NCBI RefSeq assembly: GCF_007670255.1
Contig: NZ_SZVS01000008.1
Span: 124,001-188,000 of the forward strand
DNA from: Paenarthrobacter nicotinovorans
GTDB taxonomy: Bacteria; Actinomycetota; Actinomycetes; Actinomycetales; Micrococcaceae
Direction: 5' to 3'
Length of the DNA: 64,000 nt
The position numbers and the translations under genes were made by a program. The notes beneath the pieces are model-generated. The model was not told where the DNA came from. It saw only the letters and a list, made by a program, of their open reading frames with translations, and did no database searches. Shown here in pieces: positions 53,532 to 63,836 of this stretch. Each line of letters starts with the position of its first letter. The stretch's first letter is position 1.

Positions 53532-55245
53532 GGTTGTCCTCCGTCATTGTTGCGCCCGCATCCTGGGTACCGGCTCGGGCAGTGTCCATCACTCCGGGGA
53601 TACTTGCCATGAAGACTGCGCCCGGCCCTCCCATCGTGCCCGGCTCCAGCACACGGACGTCGCCGCCACGTCGCCGCGCCAGCTGACGCACCAGGGCCAG
53701 CCCCAATCCTTGTCCCGCACCCGGGCGTGCCGTGTGGTCCGCCGTCGTGAATCCTTCAGTGAAAACCTCTTCGGGGTCCAGCTCTCCCAAACCATCCCCG
53801 GAGTCCGCCACCACGATGTGGAGCGCGCCGCCGTCGTGGCTTTGCTCGTCCAGCAGCTCAATGTCCACCCAGCGTTCATCGCCGGAACCGGCGACGGCGG
53901 CGCTGACCGCATTGTCGATCAGGTTGCCGAGCACTGTGGTCACGTCCTGGGGATCGGCCACGTGCCCACGGACCAGGGTCTCGGGGCCGACGCGCAGAGC
54001 CACGCCGCGTTCGGAAGCTTCGACTCCCTTGGCACCAATGAAGGCCTGCAGATAGGGATCCTGCAGGAGTTCGGCTTGCTCCACGGGAAACTTCAGGGGC
54101 CCGGTGGCTGAGATCCTGGCCAGGTATTCCTTGGCAGATTCGTACTGGCCGATGCTCATGAACCCGGCAATGGTGTGCAGCTGGTTGGCGAATTCGTGGC
54201 GCTGGGCCCGGAGCGCCGTGGACATGGTTCCCACGGCATCGAGCTGCTGCGTCAGTTGTTGCAACTCCGTGCGGTCCCGCAGCATGACCACCCAGCCGAG
54301 GTCTTCCTGCCGGTGCCAGGCTTTGCGTGCGCTGGCTACCAGGACCCGACCGCCGGCAACGATTTCCACGGCCTCGGCGTCCTGCGCCGCGGGTTTGGTG
54401 AGCCGCTTGAGTTGTTCGGGGACGTCCGCCGAGATCCAGTCCTGGCCCGTGGCATCAGGCATGTCCAGGAGCCGGGAAGCGGCAGCGTTGAAGACGGAGA
54501 TGCGACCGTCGGCAGCGATGCCGATCACGCCGTCGTCCACGCCTTGGAGGACCGCCACCTGATCATGGACCAGGGTGCTGATTTCTTCCGGCTCCAATCC
54601 GAGGGTGAGCCGCTGGAGTCGCCGCCGGAGCAGGAAGGAGGCCAGGACGCCGGCCAGCAGGGCCCCGCCGGCGGTGAGGGCGATGGGAGCGATGTCCCGG
54701 ACCAGGCTTTCCGTCAGCGACTCCACGGAGTAACCAACGCTGACTTCGCCCACTATCGTCGTGGAGCCGGGGGAGTAGACCGGCACCTTGGCCCCGGCAG
54801 AAGGCCCCAGGGTGCCGGTATTGCGTGTGGTGATTTCCTCGCCCGCCAACGCAACGGACGGATCGGTGCTGACCCTTTCGCCGAGTCGTGCGAGGTCCGG
54901 ATGGGCAAGCCGCAGTCCTGTTTCGTCCGTGATGACAACGAAGAGCGCGCCGGTCCGGACCCTGGCCGCCTCCGCGGCTGTCTGAAGGGGACCGGCCGCC
55001 AGGACGTCGGGTGGCGGGGTGCCTTCTTCCTTACTGATGACTTGGACGTCGGCCCGGACATCCGGGTCCGCGGCTACTGTCCTTGCCAGGGTCAGGGCTT
55101 GGTTTTCGGCTTCGTCGCCGATGCGTTCATAGACCAGCCACGCGTGGACGGCGCCACTGAGCAGCACTACCAGCAGCACCACCCCTAGCTGAAGGAGAAG
55201 GGTTTGGGTGGAGAAACGCATGCTGACTCTGCTGCTACGGGGCAC
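53524..55245 (-). CDS. Sensor histidine kinase, CitA/DcuS type
   Basis: This 573-residue sensor has a first helix (~15-37), an outer PDC/Cache sensing domain (~40-170), a second helix (~180-205), a PAS domain (~215-320) and a kinase core with H-box RAQRHEFANQLHTIAG, ending in an HATPase domain (NLIDNAVSAA, DSGDGLGE, GLGLALVRQLARRRGG). CitA and DcuS sense citrate or C4-dicarboxylates outside. GTG 55245 was chosen because AAGGAG lies 5 nt upstream; ATG 55221 has no such site. Divergent to citM with 174 nt between, where the shared control site should be. Confidence 0.92.
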   Translation of the reverse strand: MPRSSRVSMRFSTQTLLLQLGVVLLVVLLSGAVHAWLVYERIGDEAENQALTLARTVAADPDVRADVQVISKEEGTPPPDVLAAGPLQTAAEAARVRTGALFVVITDETGLRLAHPDLARLGERVSTDPSVALAGEEITTRNTGTLGPSAGAKVPVYSPGSTTIVGEVSVGYSVESLTESLVRDIAPIALTAGGALLAGVLASFLLRRRLQRLTLGLEPEEISTLVHDQVAVLQGVDDGVIGIAADGRISVFNAAASRLLDMPDATGQDWISADVPEQLKRLTKPAAQDAEAVEIVAGGRVLVASARKAWHRQEDLGWVVMLRDRTELQQLTQQLDAVGTMSTALRAQRHEFANQLHTIAGFMSIGQYESAKEYLARISATGPLKFPVEQAELLQDPYLQAFIGAKGVEASERGVALRVGPETLVRGHVADPQDVTTVLGNLIDNAVSAAVAGSGDERWVDIELLDEQSHDGGALHIVVADSGDGLGELDPEEVFTEGFTTADHTARPGAGQGLGLALVRQLARRRGGDVRVLEPGTMGGPGAVFMASIPGVMDTARAGTQDAGATMTEDNHG

Positions 55246-55419
55246 CGTCACTCCTTTCCTCCAGATCCATTGAAGCACTGAGCACAATGCGCAAAACGTT
55301 CGCAACGAGCAGTAGTCCGATCAATTCCCACAAACCCCTGCCCGTGACGGACGCCACCCTATTGTCTGTAGTGCGCATCACACCGACGTGGCGCCATTCA
55401 CAGTAGTAAGGAGCCGGCC

Positions 55420-56910
55420 GTGCTGGTTTTGCTTGGATTCGCAATGATTGCGGTATTCATGGTCCTGATCATGACCAAAAAACTGACGCCAGTCCTGGCG
55501 TTGATCATCGTCCCCACCGTTTTCGGTCTCTTCGCCGGAGCCGGGCTCGGAATCGGGCCCATGGTCATGGATTCCATGAAGTCCATGACCTCCACGGCCG
55601 CGCTCCTCATGTTCGCGATCATCTACTTCGGGTTGATGATCGACGTCGGACTCTTTGATCCGCTGGTCAAGTTCATCCTCCGCAAGCTGGGCAACGACCC
55701 CGCCAAGGTTGTCCTGGGCACTGCGATCCTGGCTGCCGCTGTGTCCCTCGACGGCGACGGCTCCACCACCTTCATCCTCACCACAGCCGCCATGCTTCCC
55801 GTGTACCTGCGCCTGAAGATGAGCCCCGTAGTGCTCACCTGCGTGGCGGGACTTGCCAACGGCACCATGAACATCCTGCCGTGGGGAGGACCCACCGCAC
55901 GCGCTGCTACAGCTCTGAAACTGGACGTCAATGACGTTTTCGTCCCGATGGTCCCCTCGCTCATTGTCGGCCTGATCGTTGTGCTGGTCTTCTCCTGGCT
56001 GCTCGGCCTGCAGGAACGCAACCGTCTGCGCACCGTAGCTCCCGAGATCTGGGGCGACGTCGCCGATCCTTCCGAGGCGTTCGACGGCGGCAACGGCCGC
56101 GGCGGCGCCGTGGCAGCCGGCACCGGTGCCGGTGGGTCCGGCAAGGGCGGTTCCCGCTTCGGGGCCGGCCCAAGCAAAACCGCAGGCAAGCCGGGCACCG
56201 GCGTCGTGGTCCTGGAACGCACCGAAGAGTTGGTGGACGAACACGACACCGCCATGGCAGACACCGCACTGGACCCCAACCGCGCCACGCTGCGCCCCAA
56301 GCTGTTCTGGTTCAACCTGGCCCTCACCGTCGCCGTCATGGTGACCCTCGTTGCCAACATCATTCCGTTGCCGTTCGTCTTCATGGTCGGTTCCGCCATC
56401 GCGCTCCTGGTGAACTTCCCCAAGGTCAAGGACCAGGGTGCACAGCTGATTGCGCACGCGCCGTCGATCGTCGCCGTGGTCAGCATGGTCATGGCCGCCG
56501 CCGTCCTCACCGGCGTGCTGAACGGTACGGGCATGGTCAAGGCGATGTCCGAGTGGCTGGTCCAGATCATTCCTGCGGACATGGGCCCGTTCATGGCGGT
56601 CATCACCGGCCTGCTGAGCATCCCCATGACGTTCTTCATGAGCAACGATGCCTTCTACTTCGGAGTACTGCCGGTCCTCAGTGAAACTGCCGCACACTAC
56701 GGTGTCGGGGCGGCGGACATGGCCCGCGCGTCCATCACCGGGCAACCCTTCCACCTGCAGAGCCCGCTGGTTCCGGCCATTCTCCTGCTGGTCTCATTGG
56801 CCAAGGTTGAACTGGGCGACCACCACAAGAAGGTTCTTTGGCGCACCGCGGTCATCTCGCTCGTCATGCTCGCCGTCGGTGTCCTGACGGGCGCCATCGG
56901 CATCGGCTGA
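55420..56910 (+). CDS. citM: CitMHS-family citrate-metal:H+ symporter
   Basis: This 496-residue carrier has about twelve membrane helices and is related to Bacillus CitM/CitH, which import citrate with Mg2+ or Ca2+. The family segment SLDGDGSTTFILTTAAM and GLANGTMNILPWGGPTARA are seen near residues 110-160. A ~65-residue Gly/Ala/Lys-rich cytoplasmic loop lies in the middle (~215-280). GTG start with AAGGAG six nucleotides upstream. Which metal-citrate complex is carried is not decided. A hairpin lies 14 nt after the stop. Confidence 0.93.
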   Translation: MLVLLGFAMIAVFMVLIMTKKLTPVLALIIVPTVFGLFAGAGLGIGPMVMDSMKSMTSTAALLMFAIIYFGLMIDVGLFDPLVKFILRKLGNDPAKVVLGTAILAAAVSLDGDGSTTFILTTAAMLPVYLRLKMSPVVLTCVAGLANGTMNILPWGGPTARAATALKLDVNDVFVPMVPSLIVGLIVVLVFSWLLGLQERNRLRTVAPEIWGDVADPSEAFDGGNGRGGAVAAGTGAGGSGKGGSRFGAGPSKTAGKPGTGVVVLERTEELVDEHDTAMADTALDPNRATLRPKLFWFNLALTVAVMVTLVANIIPLPFVFMVGSAIALLVNFPKVKDQGAQLIAHAPSIVAVVSMVMAAAVLTGVLNGTGMVKAMSEWLVQIIPADMGPFMAVITGLLSIPMTFFMSNDAFYFGVLPVLSETAAHYGVGAADMARASITGQPFHLQSPLVPAILLLVSLAKVELGDHHKKVLWRTAVISLVMLAVGVLTGAIGIG

Positions 56911-56923
56911 CAGCCTGCCGCCA

Positions 56924-56951
56924 CCGCCGCGCGGGAACGGCCGCGCGGCGG
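56924..56951. terminator. Hairpin terminator between citM and the LCP gene
   Basis: CCGCCGCGCGG pairs with CCGCGCGGCGG around a 6-nt loop, between two converging genes. No T run follows, which is common for high-GC actinobacterial terminators. Confidence 0.65.
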
Positions 56952-56969
56952 GAACACCACAGCTCATGA

Positions 56970-58487
56970 TCAGCCTGCCGGGTTTGTTGCCTGGCAGGTC
57001 TGGTCATTTGCTGTTTGGCTGGGAATGGTTCCCTGGGCCGGGGCAGGGGCAGGCTTGTCGCCGGTTGCGAAGTCCTCGCCGGCGTAGAGCTGGACGCCCT
57101 CGATGCCGGTGACCTCCTGGACGCTGGTCGCCGGCAAGCCAAACAGGGCCGCGATATCGCTTGCCACGTCATCGAAACCGGCCTGGTAATAGACCATCGT
57201 CTGAGTCCGGGGCTGGGCCTGCAACCGGGTTGTTTTGGTGTAACCGGCAGCAGCCAGCGTCGCAGCAATGGCGTTGCTGCGACCGGTCACGGAGGTTCCG
57301 TTCGCAACGGAGACCGGCTGGAGTGCCTTGTCGAAGGACGGCTTGGCCGGGGCGCTGGATGCATCGGCCGGGGGAGTGGTTGCGCCCTGGCTGAGGTCTG
57401 CGCTGTGCTGCAGGGCAGAGAACAGCTGGGAGGCCGCGGGTTCTGCCAACGCCAGCCGGTTGGGGTCGGACGGCGCCGGAACGGTCGGGACGGTGATGAA
57501 GTTGACCTTGGCGGGGTCGATGTTCTTGAGGCGGTCGGCGATGGTCAGCAAGGACGGAACTGAAGACAACCCTGTATCCACTGTGAGGTTGCTTGTCATG
57601 GTGTCCGCAATATCCAGCACTTTTTGCGGGTTGGTCAGTGTTCCCTCGGATTTGAGCTTCCGGACCAGGGAGCCCAGGAACGCCTGCTGGGCCTGGATCC
57701 GGCCCAGGTCGCCGCCGTCAGCGAAAGCATGGCGGGTGCGCAGGAACGCCAGAGCCTGGTCACCTTCCACCTGCGAGGTTCCCTTGGGCAGCCGAAGTCC
57801 GGAGTCGGGATCGTCGACGGCGGAGTTGACGCAGACGTCGACGCCTCCCACCTTGGTGGAGAGCTCCTTGACCGCATTGAAATCCGCCATCATGAAGTGG
57901 TCGATCTCCAGGCCCGTCAGTTTGTTCACGGTATCCACCGCACAGCCGATCCCGGCTTCGGCCATAGCGCTGTTGATCATGGCGTCCTCGCGGGCCGCAT
58001 GTTGCTGGTTGGTGGCTTGGTCCTTGCATTCGGGTACGTCGACCATGAGGTCCCGGGGGAGGCTGATCACGTTGACGTTGTTGTTGTCCGCGGAAATATC
58101 CACCAGCATCATGACGTCAGATTGGCCGTAGCCCGATGACTGGTCGGCAGTACCGTACTGGCTGTTCTTGCCGCTGCGGGTGTCACTTCCCAGGACCAGG
58201 ATCTGGAGCCTGTCCTTGCGGTCATCCACCGGGCCCTCGGTACGGGAACCTCCGGCACCCAGGGCGCTCGTGGAAATGTTGGACTGCAACCGCCACAGCC
58301 AATAGCCACCAAAACACAGGACACCGAGCAAAACCGCTGCCACCACAATGACTGCCCATCTCAGCCAGCGGCGCCGTCTGCGCGGGGGTGAAGCGAGGCT
58401 GCCATCAACCAGCTTCCCCTGCCCGGGGTATGCGGCAGCAGCTGGATCGGGTCGGTTGGGGTCGGGACTCTCGTGACGACCTTGCAC
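56970..58487 (-). CDS. LytR-CpsA-Psr (LCP) family cell-wall ligase
   Basis: The protein has 505 residues. An N-terminal cytoplasmic part with RRRRRW leads to one helix (~43-65). The LCP domain (~95-290) has the Arg/Asp residues ILVLGSDTRSG and ISLPRDLMVDVP; the family joins secondary polymers (teichoic acid, arabinogalactan or capsule) to peptidoglycan. A C-terminal LytR_C domain (~385-470) follows, and the tail is Pro/Ala/Thr-rich. GTG start with AGGAAAGG upstream. It diverges from the ctaG-like gene. Confidence 0.92.
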   Translation of the reverse strand: MQGRHESPDPNRPDPAAAAYPGQGKLVDGSLASPPRRRRRWLRWAVIVVAAVLLGVLCFGGYWLWRLQSNISTSALGAGGSRTEGPVDDRKDRLQILVLGSDTRSGKNSQYGTADQSSGYGQSDVMMLVDISADNNNVNVISLPRDLMVDVPECKDQATNQQHAAREDAMINSAMAEAGIGCAVDTVNKLTGLEIDHFMMADFNAVKELSTKVGGVDVCVNSAVDDPDSGLRLPKGTSQVEGDQALAFLRTRHAFADGGDLGRIQAQQAFLGSLVRKLKSEGTLTNPQKVLDIADTMTSNLTVDTGLSSVPSLLTIADRLKNIDPAKVNFITVPTVPAPSDPNRLALAEPAASQLFSALQHSADLSQGATTPPADASSAPAKPSFDKALQPVSVANGTSVTGRSNAIAATLAAAGYTKTTRLQAQPRTQTMVYYQAGFDDVASDIAALFGLPATSVQEVTGIEGVQLYAGEDFATGDKPAPAPAQGTIPSQTANDQTCQATNPAG

Positions 58488-58579
58488 AGGGCCGGCCTTT
58501 CCTAGGGGTCAGAAGCGGCTCATATTACTGAGCGAATCTGGGAACTTCCCCTATCAGCTTGCTCCAATATCATGGCCGG

Positions 58580-59457
58580 GTGCCGCCCTTTGAACTTCTT
58601 GGCAGTGCCTGGCGAATCGACTGGGCAGCCCTCGCGATGGTCGTTACCTTCGGCGTGCTCTACGGCCTTGGGATCAGTGCCGCTGCCAGGAACGGCCATC
58701 GATGGCCAGTCTGGCGCGCGATTGCCTTCTACGGTCCGGGCCTTGGATCCATGGCAGTTCTCACCTGTGGATTCACAGGTGTCTACAGCGCAGACCTGCG
58801 CTGGGCGTTCACCGTGAAGGTCTCGCTGCTCCTGTTTGTTGTGCCCCTTCTGTTGGGACTCGGCCGGCCCCTCACGCTGGCCCGCGCAGCCTTCTCCGGC
58901 AGGGGCGCGGAAGTGCTCGACGCCGTGCTGGCTCACCGCGTTGTGCGCTTCTTCAGCAATTCCCTGGGCGCCCCGCTGCTGGGGCTGGCGCTCTTTTCCA
59001 CCTTCCTGACACCGGCGTTCCACGCATTGCGGGCCGATCCCTGGGCCGAGGCCCTGGTGACGGTCTGTGTTCCGTTGCTCGGCCTCCTGATGGCCTTGCC
59101 GATCATCGAAGAAGGCGATTTCCAGCGCTCCAGCGCCTACATCACCTTGAGTTCGTCTTTGTTTTCATCGAGCTCCTGCTCGATGCCGTCCCGGGCATCC
59201 TGCTCCGTCTCAGTGGCCAGGTGCTGGACCACGCCACGACCACGCAGGCCATGGCGCCATGGTTCCCGGACCCACTGCGCGACCAACAGCTGGCAGGAGA
59301 TGCACTGTGGTTCATCTGCGAAATCGTGGACCTGCCCCTGATCATCTTGATGTTCGTCCGGTTCGCCCGCAGCGACAAACGCGAAGCCCGCAGTTTCGAT
59401 GAACTGACCGACGCGGAACTGGACGAACTGAACGCACAACACCTGCACCGGCGCTGA
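58580..59457 (+). pseudogene. ctaG: CtaG-like cytochrome c oxidase assembly protein, broken by a one-base frameshift
   Basis: Membrane helices of the caa3_CtaG family run through residues ~1-196 (from PPFELLGSAWRIDWAALAM to DFQRSSAYITL). The same protein then continues in another frame from EFVFVFIELLLDAVPGILL to the end (DELNAQHLHRR). The switch is at 59149, where CTTGAG stands and one more G (CTTGGAG) would join the frames. The original frame gives ~64 residues of Ser/Arg-rich nonsense to 59341. CtaG proteins deliver copper to the oxidase. Start GTG 58580 lies six nucleotides after TATCAT. The cause may be a true mutation or a sequence error; no slippery heptamer is present. Confidence 0.8.
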
Positions 59458-59518
59458 AGCCGGCGCGCAGCCAAGTAGACTGGTTCGGAAAACCAATTGA
59501 ACTTTGCAGGGGAGATCC

Positions 59519-59815
59519 ATGGCTGCGATCAACCGTGACGACGTCGCGCATCTTGCGCGTCTGGCTCACATTGAAATGAGTGCCGAAGAACTGGACAGGA
59601 TGGCTGTTGAGCTTGCCGTCATCGTGGATTCGGTGAAGAGCGTGAGCGAGGCTGCCGGGGACGACGTCCCGGCCACATCGCACCCGATTCCGTTGACCAA
59701 CGTGTTCCGTGAGGACGTCGTGGGGCACACATTCACGGCAGAGCAGGCATTGTCCGGCGCACCGGACGCCTACGAGAACCGTTTCAAAGTCCCGGCAATC
59801 CTGGATGAGGACTGA
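59519..59815 (+). CDS. gatC: Glutamyl-/aspartyl-tRNA amidotransferase subunit C
   Basis: This 98-residue small subunit joins GatA and GatB in the enzyme that turns Glu-tRNA(Gln) or Asp-tRNA(Asn) into the amidated form. Family features are [19 protein letters not shown] and [14 protein letters not shown] [21 protein letters not shown] 59519 has AGGGGAG upstream. A TAGACT box at 59476 is a likely -10. GatA follows after 5 nt. Confidence 0.95.
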   Translation: MAAINRDDVAHLARLAHIEMSAEELDRMAVELAVIVDSVKSVSEAAGDDVPATSHPIPLTNVFREDVVGHTFTAEQALSGAPDAYENRFKVPAILDED

Positions 59816-59820
59816 TCACG

Positions 59821-61365
59821 ATGACTGAGCTGAAAAACGAACTCATCCACCACTCAGCTGCCGACCTCGCAGCCAAGCTGGCCGCCCGCGAAGTTTCCGC
59901 CGTCGAGGTTACGCAGGCGCACCTTGACCGGATCGCCGACGTCGACGGCCAGGTCAATGCCTTCCTGCACGTCAACAGCGAAGAGGCTTTGGCGGTTGCC
60001 GCCGAAGTGGACGCCGCCCGCGCCGCCGGCGGCGAAGAGCTGCACGCCCTTGCCGGTGTCCCGATCGCGGTGAAGGACCTCATCGTCACCATCGGCCAGC
60101 CGACCACCGCCGGTTCGAAGATCCTCGAGGGCTGGCACAGCCCGTACGACGCCACCGTGGTGAAGAAGCTCCGCGCAGCAAAGATGCCGATCCTGGGCAA
60201 GACCAACCTGGACGAATTCGCCATGGGTTCCTCCACGGAACACTCGGCCTTCGGACCAACCCGCAACCCGTGGGACCTGGAGCGCATCCCCGGCGGTTCG
60301 GGCGGTGGCTCCGCTGCCGCCGTCGCCGCTTTCGAAGCGCCGCTGGCGCTCGGCACGGACACCGGTGGATCCATCCGCCAGCCCGGCGCCGTCACCGGAA
60401 CCGTGGGCATGAAGCCGACGTACGGTGCTGTTTCGCGCTACGGTGCCATCGCCATGGCCTCGTCGCTGGACCAGATCGGTCCGGTGTCCCGCACGGTGCT
60501 GGACTCCGCCCTGCTCCAGGAAGTCATCGGCGGCCACGATCCCTTTGATTCGACGTCCCTGACGGACCCGTTCAACAACCTGGTCGCTGCTGCCCGCCTG
60601 GGCAACGTTGCCGGCATGAAGATCGGCATCATCAAGGAACTGCACGGCGAGGGCTACCAGGCCGGTGTCGAGAACCGCTTCAACGAGTCTCTTCAGCTCC
60701 TGAAGGACGCCGGCGCCGAAATCGTCGAGGTTTCCTGCCCCAACCTCAAGTACGCCCTGGGCGCGTACTACCTCATCATGCCGTCCGAGGTCTCCAGCAA
60801 CCTGGCCAAGTTCGACGGCGTCCGCTTCGGTCTGCGCGTCCTGCCCAAGGACGGCCCCATGACCATCGAACGCGTCATGGGTGCCACCCGTGCCGCAGGT
60901 TTCGGCGACGAGGTCAAGCGGCGCATCATCCTGGGTACCTACGCACTGAGCGCCGGCTACTACGACGCCTACTACGGTTCGGCGCAGAAAGTCCGCACCC
61001 TGATCCAGCGCGACTTCGACGCCGCCTTCGCCCAGGCGGACGTCCTCATTTCCCCGACGGCGCCCACCACGGCGTTCAAGCTGGGGGAGAAGCTGGATGA
61101 CCCCCTGGCCATGTACTTGAACGACGTCGCCACGATTCCTGCGAACCTCGCAGGCATCCCGGGCCTGTCCCTGCCGGGCGGCCTTGCCGATGAGGACGGC
61201 TTGCCCGTCGGCATCCAGTTGCTGGCTCCGGCCCGCGAGGATGCCCGGCTGTACCGCGTGGGTGCGGTCCTCGAATCCATCCTTGAAGAGAAGTGGGGCG
61301 GTCCGATGCTGGCACAGGCACCTGTCCTTGGCTCCGCTTCCACCACCGCCGGAGGTTCCAACTAA
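59821..61365 (+). CDS. gatA: Glutamyl-/aspartyl-tRNA amidotransferase subunit A
   Basis: This 514-residue amidase-signature enzyme releases ammonia from glutamine. The Ser-cisSer-Lys triad is Lys85 (AVKDLI), Ser160 (GGSGGGSA) and Ser184 ([10 protein letters not shown]). The last base of its stop codon is the first base of the gatB start. Confidence 0.96.
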   Translation: MTELKNELIHHSAADLAAKLAAREVSAVEVTQAHLDRIADVDGQVNAFLHVNSEEALAVAAEVDAARAAGGEELHALAGVPIAVKDLIVTIGQPTTAGSKILEGWHSPYDATVVKKLRAAKMPILGKTNLDEFAMGSSTEHSAFGPTRNPWDLERIPGGSGGGSAAAVAAFEAPLALGTDTGGSIRQPGAVTGTVGMKPTYGAVSRYGAIAMASSLDQIGPVSRTVLDSALLQEVIGGHDPFDSTSLTDPFNNLVAAARLGNVAGMKIGIIKELHGEGYQAGVENRFNESLQLLKDAGAEIVEVSCPNLKYALGAYYLIMPSEVSSNLAKFDGVRFGLRVLPKDGPMTIERVMGATRAAGFGDEVKRRIILGTYALSAGYYDAYYGSAQKVRTLIQRDFDAAFAQADVLISPTAPTTAFKLGEKLDDPLAMYLNDVATIPANLAGIPGLSLPGGLADEDGLPVGIQLLAPAREDARLYRVGAVLESILEEKWGGPMLAQAPVLGSASTTAGGSN

Positions 61366-62873
61366 TGTCCGTCGACGCAATCCTGAGCTTCGAAGAGGCC
61401 ATGGAGAAGTACGATCCCGTCCTGGGGTTCGAGGTCCACGTGGAACTCAACACCAAGACCAAGATGTTCTCCTCTGCACCCAACGTCTTCGGCGATGAGC
61501 CCAACACCAACGTCAACGAGGTTGACCTCGGCATGCCCGGCGTCCTCCCCGTGGTGAACAAGGCCGCCGTCGAATCCTCCATCAAGATCGGCCTTGCCCT
61601 GAACTGCAAGATTGCCGAATCGTGCCGCTTTGCCCGGAAGAACTACTTCTACCCGGACACTCCGAAGAACTTCCAGACCTCGCAGTACGACGAACCGATT
61701 GCCTACGACGGTTACCTCGACATCGAGCTCGAGGACGGAACGGTCTTCCGCGTCGAAATCGAACGCGCCCACATGGAAGAGGACGCGGGCAAGCTGACCC
61801 ACATGGGCGGCGCTGCAGGCCGCATCCAGGGTGCAGACTACTCGCTGGTGGACTACAACCGCTCCGGTGTGCCGCTGGTGGAAATCGTCACCAAGCCGAT
61901 TGAGGGCGCCGGAAGCCGGGCACCCGAACTGGCCAAGGCCTACGTCGCCGCCGTCCGTGAAATCGTGAAGAACCTGGGCGTTTCCGATGCCCGCATGGAG
62001 CGCGGGAACGTCCGTTGCGACGCCAACGTCTCACTGCGCCCGCATGGACGCGAACGCTTTGGCATCCGTTCGGAGACCAAGAACGTGAACTCGCTGCGCG
62101 CCGTCGAGCACGCTGTCCGTTACGAAATCCAGCGGCACGCCGCCGTCCTCGAGTCCGGCGAACCGGTCATCCAGGAGACGCGCCACTGGCACGAGGACAC
62201 GCGTTCGACGACGTCGGGCCGGCCAAAGTCTGACGCCGACGATTACCGCTACTTCCCTGAGCCCGACCTGGTTCCGGTTGTAGCGTCCCGTGAGTGGGTG
62301 GAGGAATTGCGCGCTACGCTTCCCGAGCCCCCGGCCGAGCGCCGCAAGCGGCTCAAGGAAGCCTGGGGATATTCGGACCTGGAGTTCCGCGATGTCGTGA
62401 ACGCCGGTGTCATGGACTCGATCGAGGAGACCATCGCAGCCGGTGCCTCCGCCGACGTCGCCCGCAAGTGGTGGATGGGTGAGATCGTGGGCCGCGCCAA
62501 GGTCGCCGACGTCGAGCCCGCCGAACTCGGTGTGACGCCGCAGCTGATTGTCGAGCTCAACAAGCTCGTCGAAGGCGGCAAGATCAACAACAAGATGGCC
62601 TCGCAGGTCCTGGACGGCGTTCTTGCCGGCGAAGGAACGCCTGAGGAGATCATCGAAAAGCGCGGCCTTGCCGTGGTTTCGGATGACGGTCCGCTCCTGG
62701 AGGCCATTGACGCTGCTCTGGCTGCCCAGCCTGACGTGGCGGAGAAGATCCGCGGCGGTAAGGTACAGGCCATCGGCGCCATTGTCGGTGGCGTCATGAA
62801 GGCCACCCGTGGCCAGGCTGATGCAGGACGCGTTCGCGAACTCATCCTCGAGAAGCTCGGGGTGGAGGGCTAA
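61365..62873 (+). CDS. gatB: Glutamyl-/aspartyl-tRNA amidotransferase subunit B
   Basis: The 502-residue subunit binds the misacylated tRNA and activates its side chain with ATP. Typical segments: [40 protein letters not shown] and the YqeY-like tail ([16 protein letters not shown]...[14 protein letters not shown]). ATG 61365 shares one base with the gatA stop; GGAGG lies 9 nt upstream. A strong terminator ends the operon. Confidence 0.96.
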   Translation: MSVDAILSFEEAMEKYDPVLGFEVHVELNTKTKMFSSAPNVFGDEPNTNVNEVDLGMPGVLPVVNKAAVESSIKIGLALNCKIAESCRFARKNYFYPDTPKNFQTSQYDEPIAYDGYLDIELEDGTVFRVEIERAHMEEDAGKLTHMGGAAGRIQGADYSLVDYNRSGVPLVEIVTKPIEGAGSRAPELAKAYVAAVREIVKNLGVSDARMERGNVRCDANVSLRPHGRERFGIRSETKNVNSLRAVEHAVRYEIQRHAAVLESGEPVIQETRHWHEDTRSTTSGRPKSDADDYRYFPEPDLVPVVASREWVEELRATLPEPPAERRKRLKEAWGYSDLEFRDVVNAGVMDSIEETIAAGASADVARKWWMGEIVGRAKVADVEPAELGVTPQLIVELNKLVEGGKINNKMASQVLDGVLAGEGTPEEIIEKRGLAVVSDDGPLLEAIDAALAAQPDVAEKIRGGKVQAIGAIVGGVMKATRGQADAGRVRELILEKLGVEG

Positions 62874-62895
62874 GTACCCGCGCACCCAACCGGGT

Positions 62896-62949
62896 CGCAG
62901 TTGTTGCCTTTCTGAGCCCTCAGAAAGGCAGCAACTGCGGCCCACTTTT
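62896..62949 (+). terminator. Rho-independent terminator of gatCAB
   Basis: A 21-bp stem with one mismatch (62896-62916 and 62919-62939) and a 2-nt loop is followed by TTTT at 62946-62949. Confidence 0.9.
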
Positions 62950-62975
62950 CGTTGGTCCGGGCGCACAATTAAGCC

Positions 62976-63542
62976 ATGGCCACTCTTTCGCCGGGCCTTC
63001 GCAAGGCCCTTCTCGCCGGTGGGATTGCCGTCGCTGTGACCGGTGCCGGGGGCGCCGCCGTGTGGGCCGGCACCCAGCCCAACCCCACGCCGTCGGACAC
63101 GTCCTCCAGCACCCCTGCGCCAAGTCCCTCCGCGTCAGCCAAAGCCGGGCACCAGCAGGTCCGCGGCCAAGGGATCCACGGAGAGCACGTGCTCAAGCAG
63201 CCGGACGGGAGCTTCCGCACCGTTGTGACACAGGCGGGAACCATCGAGTCAGTCAGCGGCTCTGACATCACCGTTAAGAGCGAAGACGGCTTCACGCAGC
63301 GCTACACCATCAATGGCGGCACGAAGATCAGCAAAGTCCCGGCAGACGCGGCTCAACTACGGAACGGCAGGGGCAAGCCCACGTTGCCGTCGGCCACTGC
63401 GGCCGAGCTGAAGACCGGAGATACTGTGCACATCAGCGGCACGAAGGCCGGAGATGCGGTCACCGCCGACAGGATCGTCTCCGGAGAACTGCCGGCCGGC
63501 GTCAAGGGCCACGGCATGAAGCGCGGGCACGGGCCCATCTAG
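62976..63542 (+). CDS. Exported small protein, DUF5666-like
   Basis: The protein has 188 residues. The start (TLSPGLRKALLAGGIAVAVTG) forms a signal peptide or anchor helix (~8-32). A Pro/Ser/Thr linker (~35-58) leads to a β-rich domain with GTIESVSGSDITVKSEDGFT and GDTVHISGTKAGDAVTADRI, the pattern of DUF5666-type OB-like domains. Function unknown. ATG lies six nucleotides after CACAAT. Confidence 0.78.
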   Translation: MATLSPGLRKALLAGGIAVAVTGAGGAAVWAGTQPNPTPSDTSSSTPAPSPSASAKAGHQQVRGQGIHGEHVLKQPDGSFRTVVTQAGTIESVSGSDITVKSEDGFTQRYTINGGTKISKVPADAAQLRNGRGKPTLPSATAAELKTGDTVHISGTKAGDAVTADRIVSGELPAGVKGHGMKRGHGPI

Positions 63543-63737
63543 TCGTTCACAGGCTAGCTTTCACGGGCGACGCACCCCTTTCCGCCGCACGCGCCAGTAG
63601 CTCATCAGCCTCGCGCCCTTTTGCGCCCTTCGCACCCGCGGTTACAGGTGCGCGCCGCGCAGAGTGGCGCGATGAAGGCCGCCTGGTTTTCCGGTTGTGA
63701 CGAATACTGATTTCTATGAGCAGTTTCAATCATCTTC
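63543..63737. other. Non-coding stretch, no gene seen
   Basis: A short minus-strand frame of 60 codons exists here, but it has no ribosome-binding site and its Arg/Ala-rich product looks like a GC shadow. GCGCCC(TT) motifs occur twice near 63617-63632. I see no hairpin or promoter apart from the element that begins at 63738. Confidence 0.5.
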
Positions 63738-63782
63738 TTGCAAAAGTTTGGTAGCTCCTTTATGGTTTGTTAAACGGTTAAC
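63738..63782 (+). promoter_or_regulatory. Strong promoter with LacI-like operator before the ABC permease gene
   Basis: -35 TTGCAA (63738-63743), a 17-nt spacer and -10 TATGGT (63761-63766) form the best housekeeping promoter in the window. Right at the expected transcription start lies GTTAA-ACGG-TTAAC (63769-63782), a perfect palindrome apart from its centre. LacI-family repressors of sugar genes often bind such centred sites. Confidence 0.65.
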
Positions 63783-63836
63783 GAGCGTGGCGCGAATCAC
63801 AATGACGGATTTGCGCTCAGCACTTGAGGAGACAGC

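Noticed and set aside
59140..59160. Programmed ribosomal frameshift in ctaG
   Set aside because: No X-XXY-YYZ slippery site, no downstream stem seen, and the family is not known to use frameshifting. A lost G is simpler.
63547..63729. 60-codon minus-strand gene before the ABC permease
   Set aside because: No ribosome-binding site, basic low-complexity product and no family; it also lies under no clear promoter.
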